Shown piece after piece: positions 1 to 6,014 of a DNA stretch of 9,741 bases. The notes beneath the pieces are model-generated. The model was not told the origin of the DNA, ran no database searches, and saw only the letters and a program-made list of their open reading frames with translations. The first letter of the stretch is position 1. Every line of letters begins with the position of its first letter. Position numbers and translations under genes: made by a program. Source of the DNA: Burkholderia gladioli (GTDB taxonomy: Bacteria; Pseudomonadota; Gammaproteobacteria; Burkholderiales; Burkholderiaceae); NCBI GenBank assembly GCA_009914575.1, contig WNEB01000046.1:1-9741 (forward strand), given 5' to 3'.

Positions 1-347
1 ATCGGCAGTTCGACATCAAGCGTTTTTGCCCGGCGACAGAGCGTGGTGTAATTCGGCACCGGCAAGCTCGGGAAGGCCAGATCGCGCAGACCTTGGGTGA
101 AACCTTGCAGGGCGCGCAACGTCAGTCGATAGACGGTCTTCACGCCAAGTAATGCCTGAATCAGCGTATCGCCGTATAGACACGGGCGACCACGTGTGGG
201 TATGGCATCGGGTATTCTGGCAAGGACGGCGTCATCTATCCATATTGTTACGTTCCCCCGGTTGATCAGGCCTTCATTATAGGCCGCCCAATTCCTGACA
301 CGGTAGCGTGCCTTCGGCTCACCTTTCTTGTGTATGTCCTTGCGCAT
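1..347 (-). CDS. IS5-family transposase, N-terminal part (cut by window edge)
   Basis: An open frame of 115 codons begins with ATG at 347 and runs without a stop to the left edge. It starts MRKDIHKKGEPKARYRVRNW. Further in are NRGNVTIWID, a segment LIQALLGVKTVYRLTLRALQ, and the block LPVPNYTTLCRRAKTL near residues 95-110. This order (RNW, a short WID beta-strand, an alpha-helical LTLR region, then PVP-Y-TL-RR) is typical of the N-terminal portion of IS5/IS903-group DDE transposases. The catalytic aspartates and glutamate would lie beyond the edge, so activity cannot be judged. The frame is open upstream of ATG347 for a few codons, but ATG347 is the first plausible start; no strong ribosome site is visible. 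Confidence 0.85.
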   Translation of the reverse strand, partial: MRKDIHKKGEPKARYRVRNWAAYNEGLINRGNVTIWIDDAVLARIPDAIPTRGRPCLYGDTLIQALLGVKTVYRLTLRALQGFTQGLRDLAFPSLPVPNYTTLCRRAKTLDVELP

Positions 348-441
348 TTTCTTGTCAAAAATTAGGCAGTTACTCTGGAATCTGACTTGATAGGAGGCTG
401 GCCCCGCGACCGTTGCGCGTAAACGTCAACGGATCTCGCTC

Positions 442-459
442 GATTTATGCAACAACGCC
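442..459 (-). repeat. Terminal inverted repeat of the IS903-like element
   Basis: This is the outer end of the left IS. It matches the 18-bp IS903 terminal repeat at most positions. It contains in-frame codons GGC GTT GTT GCA TAA for the neighbouring minus-strand gene, so it serves as both a transposon end and the 3' end of a reading frame. The opposite repeat is outside the window. Confidence 0.75.
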
Positions 460-1584
460 CATTTCTGGCAACGGCACATCCTCGTGCGGCGTGGCCGGCA
501 GCGCTGGTGGCACCGGCAGGTTGGCCGGCACTTCCTGCAGGCCCGCGCCGAACATCGGTCGCCCGGTCGGATTCACCGTGATCTTGATCCATTGCACGAG
601 CCGCTCGCGCCGCGCGATCGCGATGCGCGTGAGGTTTTCCACCCGTTCGCCTTTCTCGTCGTGCAGCGGCTGATCGATCCGGAAGCCGCCGCGCAGCGCC
701 TCGCTGCCCGCATGAATCACGAGGATCGTGCCGCGAAACGTGGCGGTCGCTTTCACGAGCGAGCGCTTCAGTTCCAGAAAACCGTCTCGCGTGCGCGTCC
801 TCAGCCGCAGCCAGGCGAAGCGCTCGTGTTCGTAGCGCTCGAACTGCGGATCGCCTTCGATCGCGATCACCAACGCGCGAGCGTTGCGCCGCTTCGCGAA
901 TTCGGCGGCGTGGTCGATCCAGAACGCATTGGCGATCGCGCGATCCTCGAACTCGCCGTTGCGCCCGCCGGCTGTCAGATAGCGGTTGTTCGGCGACGGC
1001 GCGTTCAGTGCGATGAAAACCGTATCGCCCTGCGTCCAGCGGATGTTCTCGCGGAACGGGTGAAAGCGCGCGACTTCGCTTTCGCGCGTGACCGGTTGCG
1101 GCGTCGCGCCGAACGATTCGGAATCCGACAGGAACGTCTGGCGCAGATAGTCGAGCCGCTCGACCGCGTCGTAGCCGCCGTTCTCCTTGTGTGCGCACAC
1201 CGCCCAGTCGAACTGCCCCGGCACGTAGAACACCGGCACGCGCGAGGCCTTGAGGATCGCGAAGCGATTGTCGTAGACGCCGTCGCGGCACGCTTCGCGC
1301 GCGCCCTTGAGATTGCCGTCGTAGATCGCGAACGCCACGGCGCGATCGCGCGAGATTGCCTCGAACATGCGCGCCATGCCGGGATCGTCGACCGGGCCGT
1401 TGATCATGCCGGACAGCACCGCGAACGCGAAGCCGCGCTCGGCGACATGCCCGGCCACGGCCGCGGGCGCCGCGCCGGTCGGATCGGCGAACGCGGCGGC
1501 GGCCAGCAGCAGCCACGCCGCGGTGTGCCGGACAACGCTGCGGCGCGGGCTGCGCGCGGGCCGGGTGTCAGTGGGCGAGATCAT
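445..1584 (-). CDS. Secreted metallophosphoesterase-like protein, C-terminus altered by IS
   Basis: The product is 379 aa. I chose ATG1584 because it gives an Arg-rich signal peptide ([10 protein letters not shown], then [12 protein letters not shown], cleavage near residue 33 or 39) and a 17-nt overlap with the end of mutS, which suggests translational coupling. The frame is open further upstream, but that part is mutS in another frame. The fold resembles calcineurin-like phosphoesterases: a beta strand FAFAVLSG (52-59), IYDGNLKG (87-94), [12 protein letters not shown] (116-127) where the family has [15 protein letters not shown] (189-198), LVIAIEGD (238-245) and ILVIHAGSE (287-295). Several usual metal ligands (D-x-H, GNH) are replaced, so catalysis is doubtful. 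The substrate is unknown. The last residues GVVA and the TAA stop come from the IS terminal repeat, so the native C-terminus is lost. The family assignment is inference from pattern; the reading frame itself is well supported. Confidence 0.75.
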   Translation of the reverse strand: MISPTDTRPARSPRRSVVRHTAAWLLLAAAAFADPTGAAPAAVAGHVAERGFAFAVLSGMINGPVDDPGMARMFEAISRDRAVAFAIYDGNLKGAREACRDGVYDNRFAILKASRVPVFYVPGQFDWAVCAHKENGGYDAVERLDYLRQTFLSDSESFGATPQPVTRESEVARFHPFRENIRWTQGDTVFIALNAPSPNNRYLTAGGRNGEFEDRAIANAFWIDHAAEFAKRRNARALVIAIEGDPQFERYEHERFAWLRLRTRTRDGFLELKRSLVKATATFRGTILVIHAGSEALRGGFRIDQPLHDEKGERVENLTRIAIARRERLVQWIKITVNPTGRPMFGAGLQEVPANLPVPPALPATPHEDVPLPEMGVVA

Positions 1585-4240
1585 CGTCCGCTTGCCGGGC
1601 GGCGAGGGTTTGCAGTTCGTACAGCAGATCGAGCGCCTCGCGCGGCTTGAGGTTGTCCGGATCGATCTCGAGCAGGCGCGTGAGCGCCGGATGCGGCGCG
1701 GCCGGCGGCGTTTCGCGCGCGACGGGCGCGTCGTAGTCGGGCTCGTCGTCATACAGCGGCGCCGGCGCGGCGAACAGGTCGAGTTGCGGCGTGGGCCGCC
1801 CGGTCGACTGCTGTTCGAGGTGCGCCAGGTGCTTGCGCGCGGCGCGGATCACGGCAGGCGGCACGCCGGCCAGTTGCGCGACCTGCAGGCCGTAGCTCTG
1901 GTTCGCCGGGCCTTCGTTGACCGCGTGCAGGAACACGATGCCGTGGCCGTGCTCGACGGCCGACAGGTGAACGTTCGCCGCGTGCGGGAATTCGGTCGGC
2001 AGTTGCGTCAGCTCGAAGTAGTGCGTGGCGAACAGCGTGTAGCAGCCGTTGTGCGAGAGCAGATGGCGCGCGATCGCCCAGGCCAGAGCGAGGCCGTCGA
2101 ACGTCGAGGTGCCGCGGCCGATCTCGTCCATCAGCACCAGGCTCTGCGGCGTGGCGTCGTTGAGGATTGCGGCCGCTTCGGTCATCTCGACCATGAACGT
2201 CGAGCGGCCACCGGCCAGATCGTCGGCCGCGCCGATGCGCGTGAAGATCCGGTCGATCGGGCCGAAGCAGGCCGATTTCGCCGGCACGTAGCTGCCCACG
2301 TAGGCCATCAGCGCGATCAGCGCCGTCTGACGCATGAAGGTCGATTTACCGCCCATGTTCGGGCCGGTGATCAGCAGCAGCTTGCGCTCGTTGGCGAGCC
2401 GGCAGTCGTTCGCGATGAACTGCTCGACCTGCGCTTCCACCACCGGGTGGCGGCCCTGCTCGATATCGATGCCGATTTCGTCGGAGAAGCGCGGTGCCAC
2501 CCAGTCGAGCGCCCGGGCGCGTTCGGCGAACGCGCCGAGCAGGTCCAGCTCGGCCAGCGCCGAGGCCACGCGCTGGCATTCCTCGATATGCGGCAGCAGC
2601 GATTGCAGCAGCGCGTCGTAAAGCGAGCGCTCGCGCGCCAGCGCGCGCTCCTGCGCCGACAGCGCCTTGTCCTCGAACGTCTTGAGTTCCGGCGTGATGT
2701 AGCGCTCGGCGTTCTTCAGCGTCTGACGGCGGCGGTAGTCGTCGGGCACCTTGTCGGTCTGGCCGCGCGTGACTTCGATATAGAAGCCGTGCACCTTGTT
2801 GAACTCGACGCGCAGGTTCGCGATGCCGGTGCGGGTGCGCTCGCGCGCCTCGAGATCGATCAGGAACTGGCCGCAGTTCTCGGAGATGTCGCGCAGCTCG
2901 TCGAGCTCGGCGTCGTAGCCGCGCGCGATCACGCCGCCGTCGCGCACCATCGCCGACGGTTCCGCGGCGATCGCGCGCGTCAGCAGATCCGCGCAGCCGG
3001 CCGGCGGTTCGAGCGCCGCTTCGAGGCGGGCCAGCGCGTCGGCCTGCTGCGCGATCGGCGCGATGCGCGCGCGCAACTCGGGCAGCGACGTGAACGTGTC
3101 GCGCAGGCTCGACAGATCGCGTGGGCGCGCCGACAGCAGTGCGAGGCGGCCGGTGATGCGTTCGACGTCGGCGATCCGGCGCAGCGCGCTGCGCAGCGTT
3201 TCCAGGTTCGCCTCGCCGACGGCTTCGAGCAGCACGCCGATGGCCTGCTGGCGGCCCTGCGCGGCCACCGAGGCGCACGGCGGGTGATGCAGCCAGTGGC
3301 GCAGCAGGCGGCTGCCCATCGTCGTGCAGCAGGTGTCGAGCAGCGAATAGAGCGTGGGCGATTCGGTGCCGCGCAGCGTTTCGGTCAGTTCGAGATTGCG
3401 GCGCGTGGCTGGATCGAGCCCGATGTATTCGGATTCCGTCTCGACCTTCAAGCTGCGCACGTGGCGCAATTGCTGGCCCTGCGTGGACGCCGCGTAGAGC
3501 AGCAGCGCGCCGACCGAGCCGCAGGCGCTCGTCATCGAATGCGCGCCGAAGCCTTCGAGGCTGGCGACGTCGAGCTGGCTGCAGAGGCGCTGCGTGCCCG
3601 AGGCGATGTCGAAGTGCCAGGCCGGCACGCGCGTGACCGCGCCGGCGCCGGGCGGCACGGCCTCGATGGCGGCGTCGGCTGCGAGAATTTCGGCGGGGCG
3701 GATGCGTTCGAGCGCGGCGCCGAGTTCGTCGGGTGCGATTTCCGCGAGGCGCAGCGCGCCGCTCGCCAGGTTGAGCCACGCGAGGCCGACGTTGGTGACT
3801 GCGCCGCGCTTGTTGTGACCGAGGCTCAGCGCGAGCAGGAACACGTCGGCCTTGTCGGACAGCAGCGCCGCATCGGTCAGCGTGCCGGGCGTGACGACGC
3901 GCACCACCTTGCGTTCCACCGGGCCTTTCGAGGTGGCCGGATCGCCGATCTGTTCGCAGATCGCCACCGATTCGCCGAATTTCACGAGCTTCGCGAGATA
4001 TTGCTCGAGCGCGTGATGCGGCACGCCGGCCATCCGGATCGGATTGCCAGCCGACGCGCCGCGCTGCGTCAACGTCAGGTCGAGCAGGCGCGCAGCTTTC
4101 TCGGCGTCGTCGTAGAACAGCTCGTAGAAATCGCCCATCCGGTAGAAGACGAGCGTATCCTGGTATTCGCTTTTGATGCGGAGGTACTGCTGCATCATCG
4201 GCGTGTGGTTCGCGGTGACGTCGGCGGGTTGCGTGCTCAT
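1568..4240 (-). CDS. mutS: DNA mismatch repair protein MutS
   Basis: The product is 890 aa, normal for Burkholderia MutS. It binds mismatches and small insertion/deletion loops and, using ATP, recruits MutL to start strand-directed repair. The mismatch-reading motif G-D-F-Y-E lies at 36-40 (F38 and E40 correspond to F36 and E38 of E. coli). The connector, lever and clamp domains fill roughly 130-590. The ATPase domain has Walker [10 protein letters not shown] at 626-634 and Walker [17 protein letters not shown] at 701-716, with D705 and E706. A beta-clamp-binding pentapeptide QLDLF is at 819-823, and the C-terminal [17 protein letters not shown] is the tetramerisation tail. All key residues are intact. 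ATG4240 matches the family start. The Shine-Dalgarno is weak (only pyrimidine-rich sequence precedes the ATG). The downstream phosphoesterase-like gene overlaps by 17 nt. A MITE-like element ends 18 bp upstream of the start codon and separates mutS from its original upstream DNA. Confidence 0.98.
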   Translation of the reverse strand: MSTQPADVTANHTPMMQQYLRIKSEYQDTLVFYRMGDFYELFYDDAEKAARLLDLTLTQRGASAGNPIRMAGVPHHALEQYLAKLVKFGESVAICEQIGDPATSKGPVERKVVRVVTPGTLTDAALLSDKADVFLLALSLGHNKRGAVTNVGLAWLNLASGALRLAEIAPDELGAALERIRPAEILAADAAIEAVPPGAGAVTRVPAWHFDIASGTQRLCSQLDVASLEGFGAHSMTSACGSVGALLLYAASTQGQQLRHVRSLKVETESEYIGLDPATRRNLELTETLRGTESPTLYSLLDTCCTTMGSRLLRHWLHHPPCASVAAQGRQQAIGVLLEAVGEANLETLRSALRRIADVERITGRLALLSARPRDLSSLRDTFTSLPELRARIAPIAQQADALARLEAALEPPAGCADLLTRAIAAEPSAMVRDGGVIARGYDAELDELRDISENCGQFLIDLEARERTRTGIANLRVEFNKVHGFYIEVTRGQTDKVPDDYRRRQTLKNAERYITPELKTFEDKALSAQERALARERSLYDALLQSLLPHIEECQRVASALAELDLLGAFAERARALDWVAPRFSDEIGIDIEQGRHPVVEAQVEQFIANDCRLANERKLLLITGPNMGGKSTFMRQTALIALMAYVGSYVPAKSACFGPIDRIFTRIGAADDLAGGRSTFMVEMTEAAAILNDATPQSLVLMDEIGRGTSTFDGLALAWAIARHLLSHNGCYTLFATHYFELTQLPTEFPHAANVHLSAVEHGHGIVFLHAVNEGPANQSYGLQVAQLAGVPPAVIRAARKHLAHLEQQSTGRPTPQLDLFAAPAPLYDDEPDYDAPVARETPPAAPHPALTRLLEIDPDNLKPREALDLLYELQTLAARQADDDLAH

Positions 4241-4250
4241 TTGACAGGCT

Positions 4251-4258
4251 GAAGTGGC
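4251..4258. repeat. Target-site duplication, left copy (GAAGTGGC)
   Basis: The eight bases immediately outside the left end of the MITE-like element are identical to those at 4524-4531. This shows that the element arrived by transposition and has not since rearranged. This copy lies 10 bp upstream of the mutS start codon. Confidence 0.9.
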
Positions 4259-4523
4259 GGCTCTCTTGAAATTTGAGTGGGTGAAAAGGGCCGCCGGGGT
4301 ACGAAAACCTACGTCGCAAAACGGTATCTTCCCACCCCTAGCCCCGCCCCAAGGCGGGGAAGTCCTCGCCGCCGGACGGGCTCGGGGGCCAGGCGGCGCA
4401 AGGCTTTGCCTGGCCCGAGCCCTCAAGCGTGCTCGTAGATTTCTCCGCATCAATGGTTCGCTGCGCCGGGCTTCGCCCGCCCTTGACCCGGAAAAATCCA
4501 CCCACTCGAAATTCAAGAGAGGC
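4259..4523. mobile_element. 265-bp MITE-like element with ISL3-type ends
   Basis: The left end begins GGCTCTCTTGAAATTTGAG; the right end, read inward on the minus strand, begins GCCTCTCTTGAATTTCGAG. The ends agree at 22 of the first 25 positions. The element is flanked on both sides by GAAGTGGC, a perfect 8-bp direct repeat, the target size known for ISL3-family transposition. The left end also shares 20 of 22 bases with the ISL3-family element end at 9456, so that type of transposase is the likely mover. The interior codes for nothing convincing. It contains three strong hairpins: 4342-4348 with 4353-4359 (7 bp), 4378-4394 with 4408-4422 (15 bp with a 2-nt bulge) and 4467-4471 with 4475-4479 (5 bp). 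I did not recognise it as a named element. Confidence 0.9.
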
Positions 4524-4531
4524 GAAGTGGC
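4524..4531. repeat. Target-site duplication, right copy (GAAGTGGC)
   Basis: This is the perfect partner of the copy at 4251-4258, directly outside the right end of the 265-bp element. Removing the element and one copy would restore the ancestral spacer of about 145 bp between the methyltransferase gene and mutS. Confidence 0.9.
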
Positions 4532-4658
4532 TTTGGTCGTGGAGTTTACCAGCAGGGGCGGCGGGCGTTCGCGGGGCTGGCCGTTCGGTCGAGCGTAAAA
4601 CGGCCGCAGGGCGAGCCGCGCTTCACGCTCTACGGCGCCGCGCCCGCGAAGCGCGCCC

Positions 4659-5473
4659 TCAACCAGCCGCTTCCCGGCAAAACGCAAACATCGGGCTGGT
4701 GTGATGGTGATCCTCGCCCGGCTCCGCATGGATATCCACGAGTTCCAGCCCGTAATCCGACTTGCGCAGAAGTGCGCGGTACCCGTACGGATGCGTCGCC
4801 TTCAAACGTTCGGCGAATACATGTCGCAGTTCGCCGTACAACTCGGCGATGACGACGCGCGGCGGGCATTGCGCGAGCGTATCGGCCGCACCGCTCAGCC
4901 GGCCTCCGCCCCCTCGATATCGAGCTTCCATAGGTCGAAGGCGCCGTGCTCGGCGCGCAGGGCGTCGATGGTGGTGGTCGGTACGTCGATCGTGCGATGC
5001 GTATCGCCGAAGATGAACGGGAACAGCGCCAGCACTTCGTCCTTCAGGCTCGATCCCTGATTGTGCGCGAGCGACACGGTCATAGTTGCCGAGCCCGACG
5101 CGGACGACACGGCCTGCGACACGACCACCACGCGATCGGTGGGCAGGGCGGCGAGTCGGGCGAACAACTCGGGGATCGGTTCGGCGGCGATCACGCGGCG
5201 CGCGCCGGTTTTAAGCAGTTCGAGCGCGGTCACGCCGATATTCGCGCCGGCGTCGAGCACCTGATCCCCGGCCCGGACGAAGCGCTGGAACAGCGCGCGG
5301 TCGACGTCGCCCTGAGGGTATCGGATCTTCAGCAGCAACGATGCGGCGTAGTAACGCTCGTGCCGGTTCGCCAGGTCGAACGTGATCGGGATCCCGTCGA
5401 TCTCGAAGCACACCGTCCCGCTGTCCCGGATGCTGCTCTCGATTTCCGTATACAGCATTGCTTGCGTCGACAT
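4659..5473 (-). pseudogene. FkbM-family methyltransferase, interrupted by one frameshift
   Basis: FkbM-family enzymes transfer a methyl group from S-adenosylmethionine, often to sugar hydroxyls of glycans or secondary metabolites; the substrate here is unknown. From ATG5473 the first 190 codons include the SAM-binding motif VLDAGANIGVTALELL (72-87), AAEPIPE (96-102) and the family signature LWKLDIEGAE (181-190). The frame then stops at 4895. The expected C-terminal part (RLSGAADTL, then VVIAELYGEL, ending at TGA 4659-4661) continues in another frame. Restoring one base near 4902-4904 gives an uninterrupted 271-aa protein of normal length. ATG5473 is preferred because GGAAGG lies 7 nt upstream; an ATG at 5509 in the same frame lacks such a site. 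A CATAAT at 5512-5517 could be a -10 box but no matching -35 is clear. The lesion is either a true mutation or a sequencing error. Confidence 0.85.
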
Positions 5474-5685
5474 GGCCTGGCCTTCCGTCTGATGAGTGAG
5501 AGAGGGCAAGCATTATGACGCACGCCCATCGTGGCTCCTCGCCCTCGATGTCACCCGCCCGCCCGTAACGTCCGTCTCGAACGTCACGTAACCGGAACAC
5601 GGCCGCCGTCTGCATCCCGTCGCGCCGGCCCCATTTCCACAATCCCTCACCGTCCGACCCTCTTTCGGAAACGAAAAATTTCAGC

Positions 5686-5705
5686 ATTGCGGATTCGTAA
5701 GCAAT
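5686..5705. repeat. Inverted repeat ATTGC-N10-GCAAT upstream of the -24 box
   Basis: This is a perfect 5-bp inverted repeat with a 10-nt spacer, centred about 20 bp upstream of the sigma-54 -24 element. The word GCATTGC that contains its left arm (5684-5690) recurs at 5732-5738. It could bind a dimeric regulator or an accessory protein, but short repeats of this size also arise by chance. Confidence 0.35.
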
Positions 5706-5714
5706 CTTTCGATT

Positions 5715-5731
5715 TTGGAACGCTTCTTGCT
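5715..5731 (+). promoter_or_regulatory. Predicted sigma-54 (RpoN) promoter
   Basis: The sequence TTGGAACGCTTCTTGCT matches the RpoN consensus (TGGCACG, four bases, TTGCA/T). It has the invariant GG at 5717-5718 and GC at 5729-5730 separated by exactly 10 bases. Only the C of TGGCAC is replaced, by A. Transcription would begin near 5742 and run into the YjbH-type gene. RpoN promoters need an ATP-driven enhancer-binding activator, usually bound 80-200 bp upstream; candidate repeats are noted in that interval. The call rests on motif match and sensible location only. Confidence 0.65.
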
Positions 5732-5741
5732 GCATTGCAGC
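5729..5741. repeat. Palindrome GCTGCATTGCAGC over the -12 box and start region
   Basis: Six-base arms, GCTGCA and TGCAGC, flank a single T. The palindrome includes the conserved GC of the -12 element and ends at about the expected transcription start. A protein bound here would block the promoter; alternatively it is fortuitous. Confidence 0.4.
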
Positions 5742-6014
5742 GTCGCGTGTGTGGTCGGGGGATGGACGCCGCAGCGGCGGTCTGACAGCAGGACTGCAGC
5801 GATGCCTCGCGCGGTTGGCGCGGGTGCGGTGCAGGGGGAATGTCGTCCGCGCCCGGGTGCCGGGCGTGGTTCACCAGGTATCGAGCCGTGTGTCCTTGCA
5901 GCCGTCCACCGGATGCAGGGCGACCGCGTGCGGTTTGTCGCGGCGGGGGCGGCGCGCGTCGACGGTGAGCGGGGGCGACACAGCGGCGATCACACGTCAA
6001 CGATAGCGACAACA

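Larger units (their letters stand above)
1..459 (-). mobile_element. IS5-family (IS903-like) insertion sequence, partial; transposase-start end
   Basis: The outer 18 bases on the minus strand (459 to 442) read GGCGTTGTTGCATAAATC, close to the known IS903 end GGCTTTGTTGAATAAATC. About 95 bp inside this end an IS903-like transposase begins and runs off the left edge. The segment is less GC-rich than the genes beside it, as expected for an acquired element. IS903-type elements usually duplicate 9 bp of target; the candidate copy here is 460-468, but the partner copy lies outside the window. The element is joined directly to the 3' end of the phosphoesterase-like gene and alters its C-terminus. 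Confidence 0.85.
5474..6014. other. Divergent intergenic region with sigma-54 promoter and long leader
   Basis: These 541 bp separate the minus-strand methyltransferase from the plus-strand YjbH-type gene. The left half has short repeats at 5564-5592. An AT-richer patch (about 5660-5720) precedes a sigma-54 promoter at 5715-5731. From the expected start near 5742 to the ATG at 6015 there is a leader of roughly 270 nt with one notable nested hairpin (5794-5834: CTGCA/TGCAG outside, a 7-bp stem 5806-5812 with 5818-5824 inside). The open frames in the leader have no ribosome site and look non-coding. I recognise no known riboswitch. Confidence 0.6.

Noticed and set aside
1367..4252. Very long plus-strand open frame opposite mutS (961 codons)
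   Set aside because: It is antisense to a clear mutS. Its Arg/Ala/Val/Gln-rich composition is that of a shadow frame in GC-rich DNA, and no domain or ribosome site is seen.
4254..4598. Open frame across the MITE-like element
   Set aside because: It reads through terminal repeats and hairpins, has no ribosome site and does not resemble a protein family.
4579..4605. GGCCGTT/AACGGCC inverted repeat as a terminator of the methyltransferase gene
   Set aside because: The loop is 13 nt and no U-tract follows on the minus strand; too weak to call.
5715..6014. N-terminal 100-codon extension of the YjbH-type frame
   Set aside because: It overlaps the sigma-54 promoter and has no secretory character, whereas ATG6015 starts a good signal peptide.
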